Source: Alienimonas chondri (lineage in GTDB: Bacteria; Planctomycetota; Planctomycetia; Planctomycetales; Planctomycetaceae). From it: a stretch of 57,852 nt of DNA. The position numbers were made by a program, and so were the translations under genes. The notes under the pieces were generated by a model. The model did no database searches. It was not told the origin of the DNA and worked only from the letters and a program-made list of their open reading frames with translations. Each line of letters starts with the position of its first letter. Within the stretch, counting starts at the first letter, position 1. The stretch is taken from the NCBI RefSeq assembly GCF_013036045.1, contig NZ_WTPX01000011.1:1-57852 (forward strand). The letters run 5' to 3'. Positions 34,500-42,232 of the stretch are shown here, in pieces.

Positions 34500-35138
34500 T
34501 CATTCCTCTTCGCCCTGGGACGATTCGGCATCGGTCCCTTCCTGCGCCGCATCCGCATCGAACGGGGCGCGATCGCACATCAAAAACTTCATCCCGCCGA
34601 CCCGGAGTTCGCGATACATCGTCCACTCCGGCGGGGGAGTGACGTCGTCGTGTACGGGCACCCGCAGAATCAGTTCCGCGTCCGCGGCGCACAACTCCGG
34701 CCGGGCGACCCGTTGCAGGCTCTTGTAGAGCGGACGACCCGGCGTGATGCCGGTCGCCATCTTGTAAGGCGGATCGAAGAACAGCAGGTCGTAGGGGAGG
34801 AACCCCTCGGAGTCCCGCGGACGAAAACTGGTGCGGAGGATGTCCACCCGCCAGACGATGCTGAGATCCTTGGCCCCGAGCTTCGCGACGTTCTCGCCGA
34901 GCAAGCCGTGCGTGCGTTTGTCCATCTCCAGGAACACGCACCGGGCGGCGCCGCGGGAGAGCGCCTCCAGGCCGATCGTGCCGGTGCCGGCGAAGGCGTC
35001 CAATGCCCGCCGGCCGTCCAGTTCGCCGCCGAGATTCTCGAAGAGTTGCTCCTTCGCCCGGTCGGTGATGGGACGGGTTTGCTCGCCCGCGGGGGGCAAC
35101 AGACTCCGCCGCTTGTACTTCCCGGCAACGATTCGCAT
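34500..35138 (-). CDS. rsmD: 16S rRNA (guanine-N2)-methyltransferase RsmD-like
   Basis: This 212-residue class I methyltransferase starts MRIVAGKYKRR, as RsmD usually does. RPITDRAKEQLFENL is followed by the SAM-binding LDAFAGTGTIGLEALSRGA and the N6/N2-type catalytic DPPY. RsmD methylates G966 of 16S rRNA in small-subunit assembly. The last 20 residues are acidic and dispensable-looking. It is divergent from the next gene with 79 bases between; downstream 156 bases separate it from the zinc-ribbon gene, with nothing recognisable there. Confidence 0.9.
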   Translation of the reverse strand: MRIVAGKYKRRSLLPPAGEQTRPITDRAKEQLFENLGGELDGRRALDAFAGTGTIGLEALSRGAARCVFLEMDKRTHGLLGENVAKLGAKDLSIVWRVDILRTSFRPRDSEGFLPYDLLFFDPPYKMATGITPGRPLYKSLQRVARPELCAADAELILRVPVHDDVTPPPEWTMYRELRVGGMKFLMCDRAPFDADAAQEGTDAESSQGEEE

Positions 35139-35217
35139 GAGTGGTCGGGGGGGCGAACGCGACGAGGAGGACGAGCCGGCATTCTAACGCCGGACGCCGA
35201 CGGTACGATCCCGCAGG

Positions 35218-36435
35218 ATGGGAGCCGCCACGATTCGACCCGCCGCCGCATTCGACTGGGATCAGGACGTCGCCCCGGACGGCACGCCGCTCGCCGCCCG
35301 TTTGGCCGATGCGCCGCAATGGGCGCCGGGACTCGCTGAGGAAGTCGACGGCGAGGATCTCGTCCCGCTGGTCAGGCGACTGGCGGCGCTCTGCGACCGC
35401 CGCGGCGTGCCGGCGTTCGCTCCCTCCGCGAAGGAGAACCGCATCACGGAGCCGCTGCGGCAGCTTGTGGACGCCGCCCCGCTCGGTCCGGTCGCCAAGC
35501 TCCTCGCCGCCCTCCCCCCGGACCGAACTCGGCGTTTGCGCTTTCCCCCGTGGAAGGCGAGCGAGGCGCCGGGGTTCCTCTCCGATCCCGCCGCGGTCGG
35601 TTTGCTGCGAACGAGTTGGAAGCGGACCGCCGATGCGATCGCGTTGGCGTGGCCGGACGGGCGGATGTCGGTCGAGCTGCGGGCGAAGGGCCGCCGCATG
35701 TTCAGCGGCGATTGGGGCGTGAGCGTGTCGATCGCGGGCGAGGCGTTGGACCTTTCGGCCGGGTGGTCCTGCCTCTGCCATCATGCGGACGACGAGGGCG
35801 AATTCCTCGAACTGCAATGGTCCGGCGAGTCCTCCGCCGGGCCCGCGACCGTCGAACGGCAAGCCTTCCTGCCGCGCGGCGGCGGGTTCGCGGCGCTCTC
35901 GGACGCGGTCCGTCTGTCCGGCGCGCATCGAGACGAAACGGTTCCGATCGAACACACGATGACGCTGCCCATCGCCGCGGGAATCTCCGGCGGAGTCGCC
36001 CCCGAGACCCGCGAAGCCCGCCTATTCGGCGGCAAGAAGAACTGGCAGCGAGCGAGAGTCTTCCCGCTGGCGCTGCCTCAACACCCCGGCGGGACGGACG
36101 TCGGATCGATCACGGTCGACGACGACATCCTGACGGTTCGCCACGCTTCCCGCGGCGGGCTGGTCTCCCCGATCGCGTTCGACTGGGACCGCTGGCGGGA
36201 AGAGGACGCGGCCGAATGGCGCCCGCTGACCGTCACCGAAAACCGTCGGCGACTGACCGCGGCCCACGCCGGCGCCCACCGACTGCGGATCGGGGGCGGA
36301 CATCACCTGCTGATCTACCGTCGCACGGACGCCTCCCCCGCCCCCCGGGCGGTGTTGGGGCATCATCTGGATCGGGAAACGCTCATCGCAACGTTCTCCC
36401 GCAAAGGCGAGGTGGCGCCGTTGCTGAAGGTCTGA
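35218..36435 (+). CDS. Unrecognised protein
   Basis: I do not recognise this 405-residue protein. It has no signal peptide or membrane helix. The N-terminal 120 residues look helical and the rest is beta-rich, with repeated short strands (SVSIAGEALDLSAGW, GSITVDDDILTVRHA, HRLRIGGGHHLLIYRRT), suggesting a beta-sandwich or supersandwich fold such as carbohydrate-active enzymes carry. The codon use matches its neighbours and the ATG 35218 is preceded by AGG. A TACGAT hexamer at 35204-35209 would allow a very short leader. It is 61 bases upstream of another unrecognised gene on the same strand. Confidence 0.7.
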   Translation: MGAATIRPAAAFDWDQDVAPDGTPLAARLADAPQWAPGLAEEVDGEDLVPLVRRLAALCDRRGVPAFAPSAKENRITEPLRQLVDAAPLGPVAKLLAALPPDRTRRLRFPPWKASEAPGFLSDPAAVGLLRTSWKRTADAIALAWPDGRMSVELRAKGRRMFSGDWGVSVSIAGEALDLSAGWSCLCHHADDEGEFLELQWSGESSAGPATVERQAFLPRGGGFAALSDAVRLSGAHRDETVPIEHTMTLPIAAGISGGVAPETREARLFGGKKNWQRARVFPLALPQHPGGTDVGSITVDDDILTVRHASRGGLVSPIAFDWDRWREEDAAEWRPLTVTENRRRLTAAHAGAHRLRIGGGHHLLIYRRTDASPAPRAVLGHHLDRETLIATFSRKGEVAPLLKV

Positions 36436-36496
36436 CCCGGCCGGTCGAGTCTGAACCGGGAGCCTGACCCGGCGAAGCGAACCGTCTGCGGATAGA

Positions 36497-37702
36497 ATGA
36501 CGGACATGTCCGACCATGCCGCCCTCTTCGACGCTCTCGCCGACGCTCCGCCGGACCGCGTTCTCGATGAACTCGTGACGCGCCTCCGCGATGCGGACGA
36601 GCCGGATCTGCTGTTCGACGCGCTGCTGTTACAGGCAAAACGCGACCTCGGGGCGCCGTCCGTGCGGGCCTCGACGTTCGACGGCGTGCCGGAAGAACGG
36701 TCCGAGGAGTTCGAAAAGGCGTATCTCGCCGCGGCCCGCGAGGTGGTCGGCCGGCACGCGGACGTCGGACGCCTCGATCGGGCCTACGACTACGCCCGCA
36801 CCATCGGCGAGCCGGAGTTGCTGCGTCCCTATCTGGACGAGGTCGATACGAACGACTTCGTCGGCCCGGACGCCGACGAGGAACGGCTCGAACTGCTGAC
36901 CGCGATCGCGCTTCAGGAGGGCGTGCACCCGGAATTGGGCGTGAAGCTGATGCTCGCCGGCCGCGGGACGTGCAACACGGTGACGTCGGTCGACACGCTT
37001 TGGAACCGGTTCAAGTCGGACGAACGGGCCGACGTGGCCGCGGTGCTCGCGGAGCACCTGCACGCCGAATTACGGGCGAACGTCGCCGCGGAGATCACCG
37101 CTCACCCCTCCGGCGGCGAGATTCCCGAGGGGAACGAATCGCTGCGTCCGCTGCTCGCCGGGCGCCCGTGGCTGATGGCGGACATGTCCTACCACACGGA
37201 TGTGTCGCACCTGCAGGCGGTCGTCCGTAACGGCCGCGAACTGGAACCCAAGCATCCCTCCTTCGAGAACGTCGTTGAACTGGCCGAGTACGGGGCGAAG
37301 CTCGACCCGACGCTGCAATACCCCGGCCGGGCGCCGTTCACGGACTTCTATCCCTCGCACCTTCGCTACCTTGCCGCGTTGGCCGGGCGCGGCCGCGACG
37401 AGGCGTTCCGCTACTTCGAAAAGCAGTTGGAGGCCGCGGACGCGAACGATCGTCCGCTCGCCGCGATGGAGTTGGTCGCCCTGCTCCGCCGCTGCGGCGA
37501 GACGGACCGGGCGGTCGAACTCGCCCGCAAGGAACTACGGGATATGGAGGACTCCGGGTTCTCCTTCGCTTCGCTCTGCCGGGACTGCGATCGGCTGGAC
37601 GCCCTCGCCGACGCTGCGAAAGAGGCCGACGACCCGGTGCGATACGCCGCGGCCCTGGCCCTGTCGTCCAAACCGTCCGACAAGTCTTCGTCGGAGGGGT
37701 GA
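36497..37702 (+). CDS. Unrecognised all-helical protein
   Basis: This 401-residue, acidic, soluble protein is predicted to be helical throughout, with repeat-like helix pairs (for example RDEAFRYFEKQLEAADAND, DRPLAAMELVALLRRCGE, DRAVELARKELRDME) resembling TPR/SEL1-type solenoids in the C-terminal third. No catalytic motif is visible. ATG 36506 is an alternative start; TAGAAT at 36493-36498 would then be a -10 element with almost no leader, but no good -35 accompanies it. The stop overlaps the methyltransferase GTG, so the two are probably co-translated. Confidence 0.72.
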   Translation: MTDMSDHAALFDALADAPPDRVLDELVTRLRDADEPDLLFDALLLQAKRDLGAPSVRASTFDGVPEERSEEFEKAYLAAAREVVGRHADVGRLDRAYDYARTIGEPELLRPYLDEVDTNDFVGPDADEERLELLTAIALQEGVHPELGVKLMLAGRGTCNTVTSVDTLWNRFKSDERADVAAVLAEHLHAELRANVAAEITAHPSGGEIPEGNESLRPLLAGRPWLMADMSYHTDVSHLQAVVRNGRELEPKHPSFENVVELAEYGAKLDPTLQYPGRAPFTDFYPSHLRYLAALAGRGRDEAFRYFEKQLEAADANDRPLAAMELVALLRRCGETDRAVELARKELRDMEDSGFSFASLCRDCDRLDALADAAKEADDPVRYAAALALSSKPSDKSSSEG

Positions 37703-38520
37703 CGCACCTCCCCCGGAACGCCGCCGCCTGGGATCGATTGGCTCGTGAGGGCAGCGGGTTCGCCCGCGTCGCCACCGATGCGCAAATCGCGGACCCCCGA
37801 GCGACGCTCGACGCCCGCGGCTGGCTGCCGGCGGATCTGTCGGGGAAGCATGTGCTGTGCCTCGCCGCCGGCGGCGGTTGGCAGAGCGTGCTGTATGCGG
37901 CGCTCGGCTGCCGGGTGACGGTGGTGGACCTCTCCGAAGCGATGCTGGATCTCGACCGGCGGGAGGCGGCCCGTCGCGGGTTTGAATCGCTCATCACGCC
38001 GATGCGCGTGGACATGGCCGCCCTGCCCGACCTGCCGGGGGCGCCGTTCGACCTCGTCCATCAACCCGTCAGCGCCTGCTATGTGCCGGACCTCTCCGCG
38101 GTCTACGCCGGCGTCGCCCGCGTATTGAAGCCTGGGGGACTATACATCGTGCAGCACAAACAGCCGGCGAGCCTGCAATGCTTCGGCCCATTGCCCGACG
38201 GCGGCTACCGGCTCGGCGCGGAGTACTATCGAACCGACGGCACGGAGAACCGACGCCTGCCCGACCCGGACGCCCACACCCGCGCCGCCGGCCTGCGGGA
38301 AGCCGGCTGTGCGGAGTATCTGCACACCTGGCGACACCTGGTCGGCGACCTGTGCGCCGCCGGCTTCGTGATCGAAGACCTGACCGAACCGAATCACGCC
38401 GACCCGCAAGCCCCCGTCGGCAGCGCCGGCCACCGCGGCCGGTTCCTGCCGCCGTATGTGCGAATCAAGGCACGGCGGGTGGAGGTCCAGGCGCCGCGTT
38501 CAAATCTCGTTCTGCCTTAG
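37699..38520 (+). CDS. SAM-dependent class I methyltransferase
   Basis: This 273-residue methyltransferase shows motif I as VLCLAAGGGWQS, the acidic end of strand 2 in VVDLSEAML, FDLVHQPVSACYV at motif IV and VLKPGGLYIVQH after it. The GGGWQ form is typical of a Methyltransf_11-type group found alongside small hypothetical genes. Its substrate may be a small molecule. GTG 37699 makes a GTGA overlap with the helical protein gene, suggesting the two work together. Confidence 0.82.
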   Translation: MTHLPRNAAAWDRLAREGSGFARVATDAQIADPRATLDARGWLPADLSGKHVLCLAAGGGWQSVLYAALGCRVTVVDLSEAMLDLDRREAARRGFESLITPMRVDMAALPDLPGAPFDLVHQPVSACYVPDLSAVYAGVARVLKPGGLYIVQHKQPASLQCFGPLPDGGYRLGAEYYRTDGTENRRLPDPDAHTRAAGLREAGCAEYLHTWRHLVGDLCAAGFVIEDLTEPNHADPQAPVGSAGHRGRFLPPYVRIKARRVEVQAPRSNLVLP

Positions 38521-38572
38521 CTGAGTCCGCGTCGTTGCGGTTCATCCGGGATTCAATGGGCTCCTCGCGGAG

Positions 38573-38929
38573 ATGACGCCTTCCGAATCCGATCCGCCAC
38601 GCAATCGATCGGCACTTTGGGGCGGACTGATCGGCAGCGTGGCAGCGACCCCGTTCGCCGCCACGCTGGCCTGCCTCACCGCTTCGGTCTACGCACCGCC
38701 CGGTCCACCTGGTGTCGGCCTCTTCCTAGATTGGCAGGGGTGGTTCTGCCTGTGCCTGAGCAATCTGCTCACTCTTGGCCCCTTCGGCTTGCTACCGGGA
38801 TGGATCGCCGGCCGGCGGCAGGCCGGGGAACGCATCGCCTTCCGGGTTTCGGGGGCGGCCGGGTTCGTCTGCACCGGCGTCGCCGCCTTTCTGCTCTGGC
38901 GATTCTTTCTGTTCGCCGCCAGCCAGTGA
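38573..38929 (+). CDS. Small three-helix membrane protein, unrecognised
   Basis: This 118-residue protein starts at ATG 38573 preceded by GGAG. Hydrophobic helices lie at about 15-38, 50-75 and 92-115, joined by short loops including a PPGPPGVG turn. It resembles no family I can name. It lies 52 bases after the methyltransferase and convergent with uma2. Confidence 0.55.
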   Translation: MTPSESDPPRNRSALWGGLIGSVAATPFAATLACLTASVYAPPGPPGVGLFLDWQGWFCLCLSNLLTLGPFGLLPGWIAGRRQAGERIAFRVSGAAGFVCTGVAAFLLWRFFLFAASQ

Positions 38930-38945
38930 CAGCGGTGCCTCCCAC

Positions 38946-39530
38946 CTACGCCGGGTTCCGCCCGCCGCGCGTCCACCACACCGGCTCGGCGAACAGTTCT
39001 TCCACCGTCGGGGCGAACGCCGGCAGCACTTCGGTCGTCAGGCGATCAGAACCGCCCAGCGTCGTCGGCGATTCATGCGGGGCGACGACGTTGACCGTCT
39101 CCTCCGCGAGGTCGGCGATCCAGATCGTGCCGACGCCGGTAGCGTGATACTCCTCGATTCGCCGGCCCACCTCACGGCGGCGGTCGGGCGTGCCGGGGAT
39201 TTCGACCACGACCGACGGCACGTCGTCCACGATCTCCAGGTCCATCTGATCGAACACGCCGCGGGCGAACAGGCAGGCGGCCGGGAAGCGGACGGTGTCC
39301 GGGTCCTCGGCGGTTTGCAGACCGGTCTCGAACACGGCGCCGGCGCCCTGCCGACCCGCCCGGGCACCCTTCGCGGTCGCTTCCGCGAGCGCCTTGGAGA
39401 GGTTCAGCACGAACGTTCCGTGCAGCGGTTCCGGGGGGGAGAACATCACGGGATCCCCGGCGATCAGTTCCGTCCAGCGACCGCCTTCGGGGAGGTCGGC
39501 CCGGTTCGCGGCGAAGGTGGCGGCGTCCAT
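38946..39530 (-). CDS. Uma2-family (DUF820) PD-(D/E)xK-fold protein
   Basis: This 194-residue protein of the Uma2 family has a restriction-endonuclease-like fold. The family's pattern is present as PDTVRFPAACLF, then VPSVVVEIPG, a basic RRREVGRRIEEYHATGVGTIWIAD helix-strand, and VNVV. The usual Lys after the Glu strand is less clear. Uma2 proteins are common in cyanobacteria and planctomycetes and mostly uncharacterised. An ATG at 39530 gives the usual length; the open frame above it lies in the divergent gap. It stands alone, divergent from the MoxR cluster. Confidence 0.78.
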   Translation of the reverse strand: MDAATFAANRADLPEGGRWTELIAGDPVMFSPPEPLHGTFVLNLSKALAEATAKGARAGRQGAGAVFETGLQTAEDPDTVRFPAACLFARGVFDQMDLEIVDDVPSVVVEIPGTPDRRREVGRRIEEYHATGVGTIWIADLAEETVNVVAPHESPTTLGGSDRLTTEVLPAFAPTVEELFAEPVWWTRGGRNPA

Positions 39531-39629
39531 GGGCGACCGGCGGCGAAACAAACGGACGGGGGAACGCCGACATGGTCCGCCCGCGCTCCGCCCGTGGCAA
39601 CGGCAATCCTCACCGCCTACCGTGAACCC

Positions 39630-41114
39630 GTGCCCACTTCCTCCCCGACTGCCGACGCCCCGACTGCCGACGAAGCGCCCCGCGCCGCCGGGATCTCGGC
39701 CGCGGAGCTGGACCGTCGGCTCGCCGCGCATCGGCGGGGCACGACGTTCGCGCGGTTCTTCGCACGCCTGCCCGGACCGCTGGCGCTCGCGTTGTTGATT
39801 GCGGGCGCGGCTGCCCTGGCGCTTCGATTGAGGAACGGCGACCCGGAGCCGGCCGTCTGGATCGCCGCGGCGGGCGCCGCGATTGCCGGTCTATATGCGG
39901 GATGGCGGGCCAAACGCGACCGCGTCGCCCCGCGGGACGCCGCCGCGACGCTGGATACGGCGCTGCGTTCGGGCGGATTGTTGATGACGCTCGCGGATCT
40001 GCCCGCGGACGCTCGGCCGTCGGACTGGCTTGCTCGCATCGAACCGCGACGCGACCGCTGGAGGGACGCCCGTCCGCCGCTGCCGCTCGGCCGTGCGTTC
40101 AGGACGCTTGTCGTGCCGACCGCATTCGCCGCCTTGGCCTGGGCGGCCCCGATCGAATCGGGGCGAGAATCCCATCGCGGCGTGGATCGCACGGTGGCGG
40201 GGGATCGTTTGACGGGGGAACTTGCGGAGACCCTGGCGGCGCTGGCCGCCGGCGGGAACGCCGACCCGGCGGCGCTGGCGAGCGCATGGGAAGATCTGCA
40301 TCGGTTGGAGGCCGCGATCGGCGAGGGCGGGCCGAGCGGCTCTCAATTGGAGGCGGCCGATGCGCTCCGCGAGCGGATGTTGGGCGCCGTCGCCACCTCC
40401 GGCTTCATGGAGGGAGAGAATGCCGGCCGGCTCGCGGATTCGCTGGTCGCCGGCGCCGACCTGCTCGCCGGTTCCGGGCTGTTGGAGTCCGATGCGGTCC
40501 GTGACGCCGCGGCTGCGGCGGGCGTTCCGGACCCCGCCATGCTGAACGAACTGCTGGCGACCGCGGGCGCGAACCGGGAGGCGATCGAACGACTCGCCGC
40601 CGGCATGACCGACGAGCAGCGCGCCGCCCTCGTCTCCGCCGGGGCCCGTCTGGCCGCGGGGGAGACGCCGACGGACCTCCTCGAGGCGCTCCCGCCGGGC
40701 CTCGCGAAAACGATGGCCCGCGCGGTGAGCGATGCCGGCGTCGGATCGCCCGACACGCCGTCGTTCTCCCCGCTCGCGGCGGCGCCGCCGCTCGATCTCC
40801 CCCTACCGGACGGGGCCAGCGAGGCGGGAACGCTGGCGGGGCGGGCGTTCGTCCCGGGCTTCGCCGCGGCTTCGGACTTGGCGAATGCTCTTTGGGGAGG
40901 GAATGTGCCCGCGACCGCAGACTCTCCGCCGGTCACGCCCGCGGCGGTTGGCTCGCTGGTCACTGCTCCGGCGATGGATGCTCCTGCGACCGTCGAGCGT
41001 CCCGCGTCGCCCTCGCAACGCATCGCGGCGGGGCGACCGGTGCCGCCGCGGTTGCGGGGAGTGGTGCAACGCTACTTTTCCGACCAGACTCCTCCACCGC
41101 CGGCCGACGACTGA
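39630..41114 (+). CDS. Membrane-anchored helical protein, first gene of the MoxR cluster
   Basis: This protein has about 494 residues from GTG 39630; GTG 39594 is an alternative. Two helices at about 53-95 and one at about 155-175 sit near the N-terminus. The remaining 320 residues are Ala-rich and helical with no catalytic motif, ending in a Pro-rich QTPPPPADD tail. It recalls the helical membrane proteins that often begin planctomycete MoxR/vWA clusters, but I cannot assign a family. The next gene starts 53 bases on. A role as a structural or adaptor subunit is inference. Confidence 0.65.
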   Translation: MPTSSPTADAPTADEAPRAAGISAAELDRRLAAHRRGTTFARFFARLPGPLALALLIAGAAALALRLRNGDPEPAVWIAAAGAAIAGLYAGWRAKRDRVAPRDAAATLDTALRSGGLLMTLADLPADARPSDWLARIEPRRDRWRDARPPLPLGRAFRTLVVPTAFAALAWAAPIESGRESHRGVDRTVAGDRLTGELAETLAALAAGGNADPAALASAWEDLHRLEAAIGEGGPSGSQLEAADALRERMLGAVATSGFMEGENAGRLADSLVAGADLLAGSGLLESDAVRDAAAAAGVPDPAMLNELLATAGANREAIERLAAGMTDEQRAALVSAGARLAAGETPTDLLEALPPGLAKTMARAVSDAGVGSPDTPSFSPLAAAPPLDLPLPDGASEAGTLAGRAFVPGFAAASDLANALWGGNVPATADSPPVTPAAVGSLVTAPAMDAPATVERPASPSQRIAAGRPVPPRLRGVVQRYFSDQTPPPPADD

Positions 41115-41167
41115 TCGCCCGTCGTTCGCTCGACCGCCCGTCCTTTCGCTGCGAGAACCCCGCCCCC

Positions 41168-42232
41168 GTGTCTGTCGCCGCACCCGTCCCCGCATCGGCC
41201 GAGTCTGGGGCGACTGTGGACCGATCGGTCCTGCTGACGCCCGCGGAGGTGGAAACCGCTCAAGCGCGGATGCGGGCGCTGCGTGACGGACTGGCCGGGG
41301 TGATCTTCGGGCAGGAGGCGTTACTCGATTTGGTCACGGTGGGACTGGTCGCCCGCGGCCATCTGTTGCTGGAAGGCCTGCCGGGACTGGGCAAGACGGA
41401 ATTGGTCAAGGCGCTCGCGGCGCTGCTGGGGTTGGACCATCGACGGGTGCAGTTCACGCCGGACCTCCTGCCGGGGGACATCGTCGGTTCCGCGATCCTG
41501 CAAGAAGACGCGGACGGCCGCGGGCGGCGCCTGGAGTTCCGCCCCGGACCGGTGTTCACGAACCTGCTGCTGGCCGACGAGATCAATCGGGCGACGCCGA
41601 AGACGCAGTCCGCGTTGCTCGAAGCGATGCAGGAACGCCGCGTCACCGCCGCCGGCGAGACCCGTCCGCTGCCGGATCCTTTCTTCGTGCTGGCGACGCA
41701 GAATCCCATCGAACTGGAGGGCACCTACCCGCTTCCCGAAGCACAACTTGATCGGTTCCTGTTCAAAATCGACGTGGGCGGCGTCGGGCCGGAGGTGCTG
41801 GAGCGCATCGTGTCCGCTCGCTCCGCGGGGCGCTCGCCGGAGCCGGATCGAGCGCTGGATGCCGAGGAGCTGAACGCCCTGTTCGCCGCCGCCGATCGGG
41901 TGCATCTCCCGGCTGCGGTGCTGGCGTATCTCAGCCGGGTGGTGGCCGCCACGCACCCGAGCGACCCCCGGGCGCCGGAGCCGGTGCGAACGCACGTTCG
42001 GTTCGGGGCGAGTCCCCGGGCCGCGTTGGGGATCGCGTCTTCCGCTCGCGCCGCGGCCCTGCTGGCGGGCAAGCCCAACGTCGGCTTTGATGAAGTCCGT
42101 CAGGTCGCACCCGCGGTGTTGGGACATCGCATCCTTCCCGATTACGCCGCCCGGCTCGACGGGTGGGACGGCCCCCGGTTAGCGGCGGCGGCGCTCGATC
42201 ACGTTCCCGAGGTGGACGGAGGCCGGTCCTGA
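41168..42232 (+). CDS. MoxR-family AAA+ ATPase
   Basis: This 354-residue AAA+ chaperone-type ATPase (MoxR/RavA-like) has Walker A GLPGLGKTEL (about residues 70-79), Walker B LLLADEINRA, sensor 1 in LATQNPIELEGTYPLPEAQLDRF, and the C-terminal helical lid with VRFGASPRAAL. MoxR ATPases work with von Willebrand A proteins to mature or activate partner complexes. GTG 41168 was chosen; GTG 41216 is also in frame. The stop and the ATG of the next gene share one base (TGATG). Confidence 0.93.
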   Translation: MSVAAPVPASAESGATVDRSVLLTPAEVETAQARMRALRDGLAGVIFGQEALLDLVTVGLVARGHLLLEGLPGLGKTELVKALAALLGLDHRRVQFTPDLLPGDIVGSAILQEDADGRGRRLEFRPGPVFTNLLLADEINRATPKTQSALLEAMQERRVTAAGETRPLPDPFFVLATQNPIELEGTYPLPEAQLDRFLFKIDVGGVGPEVLERIVSARSAGRSPEPDRALDAEELNALFAAADRVHLPAAVLAYLSRVVAATHPSDPRAPEPVRTHVRFGASPRAALGIASSARAAALLAGKPNVGFDEVRQVAPAVLGHRILPDYAARLDGWDGPRLAAAALDHVPEVDGGRS

